The notes under the pieces were generated by a model that did no database searches, was not told where the DNA came from, and was given only the letters and a program-made list of their open reading frames with translations. A program made the position numbers and the translations under genes. From Pyxicephalus adspersus (Eukaryota > Chordata > Amphibia > Anura > Pyxicephalidae): a DNA stretch of 64,000 nucleotides. Location: the NCBI RefSeq assembly GCF_032062135.1, contig NC_092866.1, positions 28,251,783 through 28,315,782 on the forward strand, read 5' to 3'. Below, piece after piece: positions 34,908 to 47,980 of the stretch (positions are counted from its first letter, which is position 1; each line of letters begins with the position of its first letter).

Positions 34908-34945
34908 ATTGCCTGCTGCAGAGCACTTGTCTCTTTTTTGTTTTT
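34868..34945 (-). CDS. TMEM272-like gene, first recognised coding exon
   Basis: Exon 34945-34868 lies between a TTTTCTTTAG acceptor and a GTAAGTAA donor. The ATG at 34907 (context AATATGG) opens MAGDDVPQSKPCG and the last base completes a Val codon with exon 2. Because it has an acceptor, there must be an exon further upstream, which may be non-coding. The 12 codons before the ATG are also open. Confidence 0.8.
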
Positions 34946-37296
34946 CTAAAGAAAAAAGTATATTAATAAGAACGTTTAATAAAGGCGCGTTAATCAAATT
35001 TTTGTATTTCTTTTTCTGCCTACCACAAGGTGGCAATATTTCATGAACAAAAAGTAAGTCATTGGGCACAAAAAAATAAAAGTATATGTAAAAAAACTGC
35101 AGAAAAAACGTGCCTTTTTTATTTTATAAAAAGGCTGAACTATAAACAACCCAAGGATAAACAAGTTAAAGACATTACAATTCCCCTCATGGGCAATTTC
35201 ACCTATGGATTTCCTTAACAGATATATACCAATTCCTTTAAACTATAATGGGTTTTTTTATACCTTGTGTATATGCATTTCATTCTATGTTCTCTCCAGA
35301 TAGTATTTTGACCATTTTAGGCTGACTGCATCTTTAGATTGTACTGAACACTTTCTAAGGTTATTCTCAGTGTACTGCACATTGTGTGCCAGTGAGGCAG
35401 TAGCAAATCTAGTTTTAGACTTTGACTTCATGTTTGAAATTATGAGCACTAATAATCAATGTGTTTTGGTGACTGGTGGCTGAGGAGAAGCAGATCCAGT
35501 TTTTAATCTGAAGATTTGATAAAGAAGGTTTTTAAATATAAAACATTCATATGTTGAAGCATATAATATAAATACCTACCAACATATCACAGCACTATTA
35601 CAGAGGCTACTAACCTAATTGTATGTTTTTAGTCAATAAATATTTGCTATAGTACCTTACCTAAACACTGAAGAAGACTGTAATGAATATATGTTGCACA
35701 GTTACTTGAAGTACAAAGAAAAATGTTGTATAAAAAATATTTCTAAAATGTTGTGTAGCATAGTAAACTTTTAAATTCGTACAACTAAAATAAAACTAGA
35801 AACCGTTGTTAGAAGTTAAACCCTCAATGTGCTATTGTTACCATCTTTATATGTATGCCACTGAGTAAAAAACAAAACAACATACGATAACCTAATGTAT
35901 AGTCCCAAACCAAAGCTTTTAACTTTGCCAATGCCACATAACAAACTGAGATACGTTATCCAAATTTAAATCCAGATGCTCACCACGAAATGTAGCCAAA
36001 ACAATGACAAAAGTGTCCAAGTAACTGTATAAAACTAGTTCAAGCTGTCCTTGTTATATATTGAACAAATATATAAACACAATACCTTAAATGATGTTCT
36101 GGATAACTCCAAGTGCTTACAGGCTGAAATGATTACAGTTTTCAAATGAGTTCTATTTATATTAATGCATCAATTAACACTCCTCTCATTTACAATGGTA
36201 TGCTAATACTTCTGGCATGCTAAAAATCAGTAATTAATTCACTCACACAATTCCTGGTCGCCTCATTTTTGTTTGAATGATCCAATGAATTCCATGTGCC
36301 AGCTACAACAAATGCTGATGTACCGAGTCATCTTTAATATCCAACAAACACATGGTTAAGAACAGACTTCTAATATGTCAGAACACACAAAACATGTGAC
36401 ACGTAGATTCAAAAGGGATTCACCATTATTCTATCCTAAGAATAGCAATCATCACTGCCCTGTATGTTCTGTATAATACAGGATATAACTAAAGCAATAG
36501 CAGATCATAGTACTATGGAGCCCACAGGAACAAAGAAGCCAATACTGTACAAATGTATAACAATACCCAGTCAACAATAATATTTAGCAAATAAAAAGTT
36601 TTATAAATAATATATATATACTGTATAGTTATAAAGTATGACTATGTAACTAAACTATATATGTAACTGACTAAAGTATGGCTATAATGAGCTAGGGGGT
36701 TTATTATGGACCACAAACATTTATTGTAAGTTTCTGGCATGTGGGCCAATGTATATCAATTTTCATATAGGTACAATACTTTTTGGCAGTGTACATTGTA
36801 AATCCTATGTAGCTTTCAAAGTAACCCAAACTAAGAGAAAAACAGAAGTTTGATATTGCTGATGTCTTTGCAAATGCTTGTTGCATGGCTGTTGTGCTGA
36901 TCCAATTGTTTTAGTACTTTCTGTTTTACTGATTCTAAATTTAGTGTTTTGTCTTTGCATGTTATTTTAAGGTCAGCAACTAAAAGTATTACAATATTAA
37001 ATATGCCAAAGTACAATTTTTTTCTTGATGTCTGCAGGTCCTTTTCTTTCAGCACAGGTTTTCTTAAGCCACAACTTTTGAAATTTGGTTAAATTTTAGT
37101 TGATATTTTTTGATTTCAATGTTCCAATAGCAACTGTCTAAACGTGAATTTTCTCTCACACTAAAAAACATTTCTTTCAGTTTTTACTCCCTATAGGGCC
37201 CTGATCCAACCTAAACGCTTAACCAGATGCCAAAACTTTCTTTTCTTTTATATTTTAAAGAAGTTTTGCAAAGTCTTTACCAGTGGCCATACTTAC
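34946..37296. other. probable 5' intron of the TMEM272-like gene
   Basis: AT-rich; no coding segment convincing enough to list. A possible 41-nt splice-bounded segment near 35985-36030 is too weak to call. Confidence 0.45.
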
Positions 37297-37424
37297 TGTT
37301 GCATAGAAGTTTGCTCATGTAGCGACATATTGCATCTTTTTGTGCAGCAATATTGTAAACCCAGATCAGCTTGGTAACACCCCCCAGGGAAAGTATTGAT
37401 GAGATGTGAGGACTAGGAGCTAGT
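37297..37424 (-). other. candidate 5' exon, or H/ACA-like RNA
   Basis: 128 nt between TAGTCTCCTACAG and a strong GTAAGTATGG donor on the minus strand. The frame is open throughout (containing SLGGVTKLIWVYNIAAQK) and ends in phase 1, so it can join the exon starting at 34945. An ATG at 37318 would then add MSKLLCNKKQKRDKCSAAGN ahead of MAGDD. Against this, the segment also has features of an H/ACA snoRNA: an internal AAAAGA (ANANNA) and ACA three bases before a plausible end, with modest stems. I cannot decide between them. Confidence 0.4.
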
Positions 37425-37765
37425 CTGTAGGAGACTAGCAGTAAATATGGATAGGCTTTTTTAATATAATCTTCTAGAAAAACTAGAATTATACCTAAAA
37501 GTCAAATTCCAGATACATTATTTTTGTAATAATTTGATTGGCGTAGGGTAGGGGTAAAACAATATGTCACTGTTTGTGTGTACATATTGTATATGATTGG
37601 TAATTATTTTTACAGTTGTTTGCTATTCAAAACCAGAGAGTCCTAAGGAGGCAAAAGTAGAAGTATTATAATTACCAAAAAAGTGTGACCATTTCAGAAA
37701 ATAAATGCTTGAAGAAAGGTGAAGAAGTGTTTTGTGAGGCAATGTGCTATGAAGGATAACGTGAG

Positions 37766-38626
37766 NNNNNNNNNNNNNNNNNNNNNNNNNNNNNNNNNNN
37801 NNNNNNNNNNNNNNNNNNNNNNNNNNNNNNNNNNNNNNNNNNNNNNNNNNNNNNNNNNNNNNNNNNNNNNNNNNNNNNNNNNNNNNNNNNNNNNNNNNNN
37901 NNNNNNNNNNNNNNNNNNNNNNNNNNNNNNNNNNNNNNNNNNNNNNNNNNNNNNNNNNNNNNNNNNNNNNNNNNNNNNNNNNNNNNNNNNNNNNNNNNNN
38001 NNNNNNNNNNNNNNNNNNNNNNNNNNNNNNNNNNNNNNNNNNNNNNNNNNNNNNNNNNNNNNNNNNNNNNNNNNNNNNNNNNNNNNNNNNNNNNNNNNNN
38101 NNNNNNNNNNNNNNNNNNNNNNNNNNNNNNNNNNNNNNNNNNNNNNNNNNNNNNNNNNNNNNNNNNNNNNNNNNNNNNNNNNNNNNNNNNNNNNNNNNNN
38201 NNNNNNNNNNNNNNNNNNNNNNNNNNNNNNNNNNNNNNNNNNNNNNNNNNNNNNNNNNNNNNNNNNNNNNNNNNNNNNNNNNNNNNNNNNNNNNNNNNNN
38301 NNNNNNNNNNNNNNNNNNNNNNNNNNNNNNNNNNNNNNNNNNNNNNNNNNNNNNNNNNNNNNNNNNNNNNNNNNNNNNNNNNNNNNNNNNNNNNNNNNNN
38401 NNNNNNNNNNNNNNNNNNNNNNNNNNNNNNNNNNNNNNNNNNNNNNNNNNNNNNNNNNNNNNNNNNNNNNNNNNNNNNNNNNNNNNNNNNNNNNNNNNNN
38501 NNNNNNNNNNNNNNNNNNNNNNNNNNNNNNNNNNNNNNNNNNNNNNNNNNNNNNNNNNNNNNNNNNNNNNNNNNNNNNNNNNNNNNNNNNNNNNNNNNNN
38601 NNNNNNNNNNNNNNNNNNNNNNNNNN
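37766..38626. other. assembly gap (861 N)
   Basis: All bases are N. Frames that appear to run through it are artefacts. The gap ends inside a LINE, suggesting a repeat the assembler could not close. Confidence 0.99.
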
Positions 38627-39490
38627 TTCCAAACCTCCCCTGACATATTTCCAACTCTTAACAGCACTGGTATCTGTCCCTCCCCTCAGGCATGTTGTCT
38701 TGCCGTCACTTTTGATTCTGCCCTCTCCTTTACCCCCCATATTTAGAACATTTCCAGATCCTATAACCTGCGCAACATCTCCAAAATCCGCCCCTACCCC
38801 AGAGACCACCAAACTTCTTGTACACACTCTTATCATCTCTAGTCTGGACTACTATAACCTCCTCCTCTCTGGTATTCCACTAACCCGACTTTCTCCTCTA
38901 TTATGAACAGCAGCCAGACTCATCCATCATTCCCACTGCTTCTCTTCTGCTGCATCTCTTTGTAGTTCACTTCATTGGCTTCCATTTCTCCTGAGAATCA
39001 AATTTAAGTTCCTGTGCTTTGCCTTCAAATCCCTCCACAGTTTTTGCCTCACCTTTCTGACCTGGTAGTAATATTACTCCCTCAGCCGCTTTATTTGCTC
39101 CTCTGATGACGTACAACTGACTTCCTCACTCATAACCTCATCACACGCACGGCTCCAAGATTTTTGAGCTGCCCCAAATCTCTGGAATGGTCTTCCTCAT
39201 CCTATTCGGCTTGCCTTCTTTCTGCTCATTTAAAAGATCACTCAAAACCCATCTTTTCAAACTTGCCTACCCATCTTTTTCTGTCTACTAAACTCTCACT
39301 ACTTCCCACCACTACATATCTCCTCTCCTCTTGTGTGATACTTCCTCCACCTCATAGATTGTAAGCTCCTTGGGGCAGGGTCCTCCTCCTGTGTCACTGT
39401 CTGTGTCTGTCTGTCATTTGCAACCCCTATTTATTGTACAGCACTGCATAATATGTTGGCACTATATAAATCCTGTTTATTAATATAAAA
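38627..39490 (+). mobile_element. L2/CR1-type LINE, 3' end
   Basis: Coding part has TPETTKLLVHTLIISSLDYY and LLLSGIPLTRLSPLL (about 38805-38900), the C-terminal tail of L2/CR1-type reverse transcriptases. IHHSHCFSS and LHWLPFLLRIKFKFL-type blocks follow in shifted frames, then FKRSLKTHLFKLAYPSF (about 39225-39275). The 3' end has ATTGTAAGCTCCTTGGGGCA and a TATTAATA-type simple tail. The 5' part is lost in the assembly gap. Frameshifts and stops show it is dead. Confidence 0.88.
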
Positions 39491-40740
39491 AATAATACTA
39501 ATAATAATATTATTAATAAGAGGGCCAAGCTCTTTACACAGAGGTTTTACTGAGAAGGAATGGAGGTTACCGTTTAGGGTTCTAGAGGGGAAACAGACAG
39601 GCATCAGGCATGGAAAAGTAATCACACATTCACTGAGCACTAACAATTGAATATTTATTGCATATAAGCAGAATAGTTGGTGCTTAAAGGTTAAAGCATG
39701 TGCATTTGTTTATGAGTGTTTATTAGTTAAACTACATGAGCATGGATACTGTGTACTAAGGGGTAAGCATGGCTGGTGACCGAGTGCTGAGGAGATAGTC
39801 AATAGAAAGGCTGTGAGGATGTGATCAGATATTCTGTGTACAGGACATTGAGGGGTAAATGCACCATAGCTGGGGACTGGGAGTTTAAGGGTTAATGTAT
39901 ATGCTGGGTCCAGGATACTTAGAGTTTAATGTTATCATAATAATAGTAATCATTAGTGCTAAAATTGTATATAAACTCAATTTCATGAACTATGTAGTGC
40001 TCCTTTTATCTGCAACTTACAAATAATAATAATAATAATTTACCAGGTGGAAATTTCTTTTCTGGGAGTAAAAAGACAATAATCCCAGCAGATAACAGGC
40101 AGCAAAAAACAACCATACAAGTGTTTGAATTATATGCCTTTGTAAAAAAAATAACCATGCAGTTGGACCCCTCAGATCCACATTTCAATGTAAATTTTTA
40201 CAAATGCCCAGAGATCAGCTTTAAAACCCCAGTGAAATTATTTATTCTAAGAGATGGGGAACAAGGTAACATACTAGACTCATTTCACACTCCTGCAGTT
40301 TTTTACCCTGTTCTATGAACCATTCTACGAGATGCACTTCACCTTATTTACTATCCCCTAGAATTAAGCTTTAATCCTTCCCCACTTTATATAAATAAAA
40401 AGAAAGTTTTAGCTATATAGCTAAATATACACTTAACATGTTTTTGTTTATTGATGAGTTATGGGCATCAGATAATACCATATACCACTGGGGAACAATT
40501 TTGAACAAGTTTTTTTGTTGACTTCAATTTTTAGGCTTATTTACACTAAAATTGGTATGCTGATTCTGAAAGTACAGTTAGTTTTCTTCTAACACATTAG
40601 GTTTTTTTCTCTACTGCTTATATTATTGCGATTACTGTAGTCTGGATTTGTATAGCCTATTCATTTACACACAAGACAGTAAGGTTGTGCACCACTCTAC
40701 GTAGTGAATAAGCAAAATTTTTTTGTCTACTTACACACGG
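39491..40740. other. no gene recognised
   Basis: AT-rich, with a TAA-type microsatellite near 40022-40040. No coding signal. Confidence 0.45.
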
Positions 40741-40756
40741 ATTTCCTTTCTTTCAG

Positions 40757-42420
40757 ATCATGTCTGGCTCTGCTGTTTCTCGTCGTAAGTGCCTAAACAA
40801 CCCTGATTCATTTTGGTATATCTGTGGCATTCCCAGTCAAAAGGCGAACATCAGAACATTTGTAGAGCAAGCCTATTTGGCATATTTCAAAGTTAAACTT
40901 GGTGATCAAGATAAGTCTTGGGCCCCTCATAAGGTGTGCAAACAATGTGTAGAGGGTTTACGGATGTGGATAAAGGGAACACATGATAAGATGTCATTTG
41001 GTATACCTATGCTTTAGCGAGAGCCAGGAGATCATTTCAGTGACTGTTACTTTTGTATAGTGAAAACTTCAGGATATAACAAGAAAAATAAATGTAACAT
41101 AGAGTATCCTAGTCTACCATCGGCTATACACCCAGTGGCGCATTCAGATAAAATCCCAGTGCCGATTTTCGTTGCACTACCCTCTCTTGAAGAACATATT
41201 TATGGTAATGAACTAGATGACAACAATGATGATTGATTGATTGAAATTAAAGAGGACTCTGTTCATAAGGGATTTGATCAGCATGAGTTGAGTGATTTGG
41301 CACGTGATTTGGGACTATCAAAGAAGGTTTCAGAACTCCTAGCATCAAAACTGCATGAGAAAAACTTACTTGAAAAAGGAACAAAGGTATAGTACTTTAG
41401 AACCAGAGAAACTGCATTTCTGCAGTACTTTAGAACTGACAGTGGCTTTGTGTATTGCCATAACATACCTGGTTTATTCGAAGAATTGGGAATTCAATTT
41501 ATAACTCAACTGAATGAATATCAACACTGATAGCTCGAAGTGCAGTTTAAAGTGTGTCCTCCATCAAAATGGCAATATATTTGGGTCAGCCCCAATTGGC
41601 CATTTAGTTTCTCTTCGTGAAGAATAAGCAGACAAAAAGAGTTGTTGCAATATCATCAACACAATTCGGTCACCTGTGTTGACCTTAAAATGGAATGCTT
41701 CCTTCTTGGTCAGCAACATGGATACACCAAGTATCCCTGTTATCTGTGCATGTGGGACAGCAGAGCCCGTGAGAGGCATTGGGTGGAAAGGAATTGGCCT
41801 CCATGATCTGCCCTAAAACCAGGTGATCCAAACATTCTACATGAGCCACTTATTGATAGAAAGAATATTATATTCCCACCTCTGCACATGGAACTGGGTC
41901 TGATGAAGCAGTTCATTAAAGCTTCTCCAACTGAAGTTTCAAGTACCTCATTTTGGCATTTCTTAGCCTGTCATTTGAAAAAATAAAGGCCGGTGTGTTT
42001 GATGGTCCACCGATTTGGCAGCTCATCAAAGATGAACATTTCATAATGTCAAAAGTCAAAAAGAATGGTTGGTTATCATTCAAAGCCATTGTCAAGGACT
42101 TTCTTGGAAACATGCAAGCAAATAGTTACACAAAAAATGTCCAGAAAATCTTGGAGAACTACAAAATGCTTGGTTGAAATATGAGCATCAAGGTGCATTT
42201 TCTGCATAGCCATCTTTCTAACCTGCTGGAAAACCTTGGTGCAGTCAGTGATGAACAAGGTGAATGATTCCGTCAAGATTTGAAGGTCATGGAAGGACGG
42301 TATCAGGGTAGATGGGATGTACATATGATGGCTGACTAATGTTGGAGCGTCCGGCGGGATTGTCCTAACACTGAACACACACCAAGAAAAGCTATAAATG
42401 TAAATTTTTACCTTAACTGC
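40757..42420 (+). pseudogene. relic of a multi-copy zinc-binding protein, probably transposon-borne
   Basis: An ATG at 40760, just after a TTTCTTTCAG acceptor-like site, opens 85 codons with cysteine pairs (CLNNPDSFWYICG, CKQCVEG). Similarity continues beyond a TAG (about 41015) as CYFCIVKTSGYNKKNK, LSDLARDLGLSKKVSELLAS (about 41284), VYCHNIPGLFEELGIQF, CFLLGQQHGYTKYPCYLC and HMELGLMKQFIKASP. The end is GRYQGRWDVHMMAD (about 42298). As I recall, this matches a family of uncharacterised proteins found in many copies in arthropod, cnidarian and fish genomes; a mobile origin is inference. Several stops and frameshifts make it non-functional. The name is left open. Confidence 0.6.
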
Positions 42421-44305
42421 TTACCTGAATAATTTTCAAATGTTTTACTATAAAAAAAAGTCATAGAGTAACAATAAATCCATTGTATGAACAAAAGCAA
42501 TTTAAATAAACAGTACATTCAAGTTATTATTTCATTATTTTTTCATTGTATGCTTTTTGACAAAAATGGAGGGTACCCTGTATCGTAAAAACTGGATGTG
42601 ATAGCAAAAAACTGGGGTCATTTCTGGATTCGCCACCCAAAAATTAGTATAAAGTGTAAGATCTAACTCAACAAAAAATGCGTTCCCTGGTGTAATCTGT
42701 GTTTAATTAAGCCAAGCACATATTTTTGAATGGCATATACAATGCCTGCCAATGTGCTGCAACAATAGACAAAGCATATAGCAGCACTGCTTCACTGGGT
42801 TCCTTGATTAATTCCATTTGATAATGCAGTTTCCAGAAATGTGTATATTCCTATTATTCGCTAATGGGTTTCCTCCCACATTTTAAAATTAGTTGCACAT
42901 GAGTTGCAGCTCCTGACTCCTTGTGCACATTATGCTATGTTTGGTATGATTGTTTTTGCTACAGGAATCAGTACCAATAAACATTAAATGAGTACATTTT
43001 TATTACTGATGAATACTTACCACTGGAACTTGTAGTACATAGAATAATTGTTAGAAGTAAATAATCATACTTGGAAACCAACATGCTTTACTCATGGCCT
43101 AACTAAAACCCTCAATGTAGCCCTAAGACCTAGTGATCAATTGACAACCTAACCCCGTAATATAATGTGACACCCAACCATGTTCCTTAACTCTTAACAC
43201 TTTCTGAAATGTAAACTAACACCAAGCTCTCATTTTAAACCTAACCAAAACCCTCAATTTACCCTTTAATCTTAACCTGCAATGCTTAACATAATATGTT
43301 AAGTTTTGAAAACATTTTATTTTTCCTATAGTGACCAATCTCATGTTGTTGAACTAAAAAAAACATCCATGAGCCCATCTTACCAAATTACCACCGCTGT
43401 GTTAGATAATGTTCAAAATTTAATTTGCAAATGTATAGGCGAAATACAAATTACAGTTCAGGCATGCTTATGTACAAAGACAGAGAAATCTTATTTAGAT
43501 GTTGATCATAATTGTTAGCTATGGTAACAAATAAGCAAACAGCGACTTTAAAAAAATGTCCTTATCACACTCAGTAAGCAGTGTGCCATCTTTTGCAGGT
43601 TTTGTGACATTCCTTGCAATTATAAATATGACTGACATGAATAGTGTGTACAGTTGTTTCCTATTTCCTATAAAATCACCCGCTATGTTATCTTGAGATT
43701 GTAAAATCTATTTTATTTTTTTGTTTTTTCTTTTGTTTTCTGTAGTTATGTAATTTCCTGCATCCTTATTAAAAATCATTTAAAATATGTGCAAGGTAAT
43801 GTTTATTTTTCCCAAAAGTATCTAAATCAGTGTAATACATGTATTTTCCTAACTTTGGTGGCACGTCAGCCACAGAAATTAATCAGGTTAATTGAAAAAT
43901 CTTTTGTAGTTATCCAATTAACAAATATACTCTGGTTTGATTTTAGGCAAGATATCCCTTTTTAACAGATCACTTTATTACCACCATAAATAAGTATTAA
44001 GTTTATTAGTTAATTAGCGATTAACCATTTAATAAGTGCACAAATGTTTTCTTTTGTGACCATATGGCTTTTAGTTTTAAGCTGGTTACAATATAAAGAA
44101 GTTATAATTCTAATGTATAGAAAGGCATTTTTAGGTTTGGAAAAAGTAGGAAAAGGTTAGACTTTCTGTCAAAATATTTGTTACAATATTTTTTTTTAAT
44201 TATTAGCATGCACAAACCCAAATTAGCAAAAATACAAAAAAAATCATAAACAAACAGATACAAAGTAGTGCTGTCCACAGAGCAAAAAGCAGAATGGTGT
44301 TGTAC
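42421..44305. other. no gene recognised
   Basis: AT-rich. The 70-codon frame at 43306 is not supported by anything else. Confidence 0.45.
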
Positions 44306-44308
44306 TTT

Positions 44309-44653
44309 AAGGCTGGGTCCACACAGGCGGTTTTAAAAGCGCATATAAACATTCCTACTGCGTTTATATGCGTTTTATGTGTTTTTATGTACTTTTATTA
44401 GTTTTACTGAAAAACATCTATGCCGAAATAAATGGAAGGGTTTACACGTGGTTTTGGTCGTTTTTCAGCATTAACCCTGCTTTTTTAAATTTTTTAAACG
44501 TTGCAAGCAACGTTTTCAATGGCGCTTATAAACGTGCCTCAAGGAAACGTCCTGGTGTAGATTAGCCCATTGCAATGCATAGGATTTTCAAACATAGGCT
44601 TTTAAAGCCTCAGGGTAAACGCTGGGGAAAACGTCTGTGTACACTAAGCCTAA
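44309..44653. mobile_element. MITE with about 25-bp terminal inverted repeats
   Basis: Left AAGGCTGGGTCCACACAGGC and, in reverse complement, right AGGCTTAGTGTACACAGACG pair with a few mismatches, each followed by a TTTT. The interior repeats CGTTTATA motifs. I found no clear target duplication. Superfamily uncertain, hAT-like by its ends. Confidence 0.75.
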
Positions 44654-44712
44654 GTCCAAGTGATCGAAGGTAAAGTATACAGAAAAAATAACTTGTTACA
44701 CTGCAGACTACA

Positions 44713-44810
44713 GAACCAGGGTGATCCAGCAAACCTGGAATGGATTCAGTCTAAAAGCATTTGCCAATCAATAGCAAATGATTTCTAGAAATCTAGAATT
44801 TTTCTAGTCC
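44713..44810. mobile_element. palindromic MITE fragment (GGGCCTGATTTATTAAAG family)
   Basis: CAGGGTGATCCAGCAAACCT through GCATTTGCCAATCAATAGC matches the left half and centre of the family; the right half is missing. Confidence 0.75.
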
Positions 44811-44996
44811 CTATTTGTGACATGATCTAATTAGTGTTACTAATGGCAAAAAGTACTGTGTAAAGTGCCTTTGTAAATAGATATGTACATACATTTCATA
44901 TTTAGGACTTGGGGGTTTAGATAAACTTTATTATTGGTATAAGGCTATGTGTTCTGGCATACCTGGGCAAGGTGATTTCTCATATTGTCATTGGTA

Positions 44997-45047
<51 letters not shown>

Positions 45048-45050
45048 GCA
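44997..45050. repeat. (TG)n(TA)n microsatellite
   Basis: About eight TG units followed by about 17 TA units. Confidence 0.95.
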
Positions 45051-45054
45051 CATT

Positions 45055-45961
45055 TACTATTACTTACCTAAACTAAGAGGATATGGGTGATAAAATGACA
45101 GTGTTTAAAAATTACCTCGGACGTATAGGGTGTTGCAATGTACGTTTCGCATTTAAATTCTTGTTTACACACAAAATTACTAAAATATCCAAATGGCCTG
45201 GGAAATACTTAACCTGGGACTTGAAATGGTAGAGCAATTACTTGGTATGAAATCTGCCTCTCCTTTAGAACACTCAGTTGTTCTTTTATGACAAATTACA
45301 TGAATACACTAGTGGCCTACACTTTTAGTCTGTAATAATTACTTACGGCATTTAAAAGAAGTGGTTACATTTTTCTGAAAAATGCATTGAGTATCTACCC
45401 ACATGAAGCCCACTTTTTCTTTAGCCAGGCTCTTTAGAAATACATCAAGAATAATACCTAAAATCTAGCAACTAGGAAGATGAATAAGAAATCTGATAAA
45501 GAATAGCTCAGCAGCAAGTCTTTGCAAGGAGCATTACCATGTGTTTATTTATAAGGTATTTCTAATATGCTTTTGATAAACATCAGCATAACCTGTTCAA
45601 TCACATTTGCACATGACCCATTTTAAACAAGGATCCTAAGTATATTAATTAATGATACGCTACTCTGTTGGCTGTTTACAAATAAATTATGCTACATAAT
45701 GAGTGCCAGGAATCATGCAGTGTCATGGGGAATATATGGAAAGAATGTGTAACATTAGAAGAAAAATTAAGGGAGATTTGTAAAACACTCTAAGATATGG
45801 TAATACTTATGTCAAACAATAAGATATGTTAATACTTATGTCACATTGCTAGCATCATATCAGCCTGGTGATCAGTTTTACAGAAAGTCCAAACAGCTGA
45901 TGAATAAGATAGACCCTCAGTGGTCGGTTTCAATTTTGTTTACTATATTGACATTTCTTTT

Positions 45962-45996
<35 letters not shown>

Positions 45997-46085
45997 TATG
46001 CAGGGTAGTCTTGCATCTCCCTTTGGATCTTTTTGTTGCAATATCAGTTTTTAAAGAAAAAATTTAGGCAGACATCCCTAAGTGT
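45055..46085. other. no gene recognised
   Basis: Contains a (TA)n tract at 45965-45994. No coding signal. Confidence 0.45.
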
Positions 46086-46094
46086 ATAAAACAT

Positions 46095-46370
46095 GATTTA
46101 AAGTGGAAGAAAAGGGGGGCACTGTAAGCCAATCACGCTCTACATATTTTGGCAAGGACCCCTCCCCTTCTGCCTTTTCTGCCGCGGCGGTGGGATACTT
46201 GCATCACATCACCTCATCAGGGGCTTTCACATAATGTAAAAAAAGTGCCCAATCTCATGCATGCACAGTGTGAGTTTGTGTGACACAGGAGAAATCAGAA
46301 AAAAGAAGATGGTGACACTGGAGGAACAGCCAGTGCCAGAATGAAGAGGGAAGCAAAGCCATTTAAGGAT
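46095..46370. mobile_element. GC-richer repeat, class uncertain
   Basis: Contains CCTCATCAGGGGCTTTCACA and CAATCTCATGCATGCACAGTG, close to motifs in the element at 48613-49087. Boundaries could not be fixed. Confidence 0.4.
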
Positions 46371-46379
46371 GTTGGTTGG

Positions 46380-47975
46380 TTGGTTCATTTAAAAGAAATT
46401 GTTTATAAGAGAACCGTAAGTGCTGTCATTTCTTACATGCCTTTGAAAATGCTAGTTGTCTGTCTGTCATGCTGACTTTTTTGTCAATAGTTTAAGTCAA
46501 ATACATGTAACTTGTACACAGATAAGAGCTTTTGACTTTATCCCACACTTTTATTTTATGACCGTCAATCAAAAAACATTTATTCTAGAGGGTTGGAATA
46601 ATAGTCTTAACAAGGTCAGGAATGGCAGATCACATATTTATTTCATTACAGATTTAGCTAAACCACTTTACTGTTTATCTTGTCAATACCTACTGATGAC
46701 TCTTCACAATGATCCTCACAATGATCCAACGATTGTCATTTCTGTCACTGAGTTCCCGTCTCTGTCTGTTTCTTTCATGTCTCTCTTATGATCAATGTCT
46801 GTCAGTATTTTAGTAGCCTCCTCCCTTTAGGCTTTCCTGGTTCATTGTGGAAATAGCTGCATTCACAACTTGTATTCTGATGATCTCTGAGATGTTTAGT
46901 TTAGGTGTATTAAGCCTTCTGATCCAGATCCCTGGGTGTTCCTGTCTGGGCATAAGTAGGTCTATATTAGCCCAAATAGTAGGACAGTTCCCAGTAAGCA
47001 GCATTAGCCTCAAAATGTATGTTTATGTGTGTTACTGCAATTTTTATTTTGTTTCTTTCTTTTGGCCACATGTGGACATTTGTAGCTAGAGAAATGTATT
47101 ATGAATTATAGGGTAAAGGTGTGCAAAGGCTTTAAGAGAATCACTATAGTTCAAAAAACGTTAAACCATCACTGCTTTTTCTTGTTTGAAGGTTTGTAGG
47201 TTTGGAAGTGTTTTCATTTCTGGGACAGAGTTACTGATATTTTAAATAAACCTTTGGCTGACATTCATGGCAGACCTCATCTGGCACTGTTGCAAGTCTC
47301 AACGATGTCCTGAAAGCAATATAAAAATTCTCTGCTTAAACATTCATTAAATGCAGCAAAGGTGTGCAACATCCTCTATTAGCACATGTAGTATTATTAT
47401 TTTAAAAATTAGCAACTGTGTTCAAGTTGCTGAAGCTGTTTACCTGTCATCACTGTAACCATTTACGGTACCCTAGCTGGTAGTACCCTGGTACTATTTT
47501 GTCTGTGCTTTTGTCCTGTACCGATTGACCTTGCTTTTGACCTTTTGCCTTGCTGGCAACTATTTGTTCTTGTTTCTTGACCGAAAGCTTCTTGTTCTGT
47601 TGTTGCTGCTTGTAACCATTATCAGATTTGTCATTAGACACACTAGTTGTGAATCTTTAGACTTCGTAGACAAAGTGGCTTTTTTATTGGTAGTAATAAT
47701 GTCTAGCTACATATCATTTCACATGATCAGTAGAAATATTTCCCTTATAAAATTATCATATAAGTTTATGTCAGAATATTCTATGCAAGAATAGGACCAT
47801 TAAAGCTAGAACGCCAGTCCTTGCTAGTCATCTTGTTTCTATCTTTCATTTCCTTTATGCTAGGATTACCCTTCCAGTCAAAGGCCAGCAGGACATACTG
47901 GACAATTCTTTTTTTTCTGTAAAGAAAATTAAATATTAAAAGCAGAGCTTTTAGTTCTAGGTAACCTGAATTCAA
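46380..47975. other. no gene recognised
   Basis: Short frames only, including a 111-codon plus-strand frame at 46456 without recognisable similarity. Confidence 0.45.
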
Positions 47976-47980
47976 ATAAT

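Noticed and set aside
35985..36030. 41-nt splice-bounded segment (TTATACAG to GTGAGC, minus strand)
   Set aside because: Too short and phase does not fit the neighbouring exons.
37623..38906. Four apparent 300-395 codon open frames
   Set aside because: They run through the N gap; the frames are artefacts of undetermined bases.
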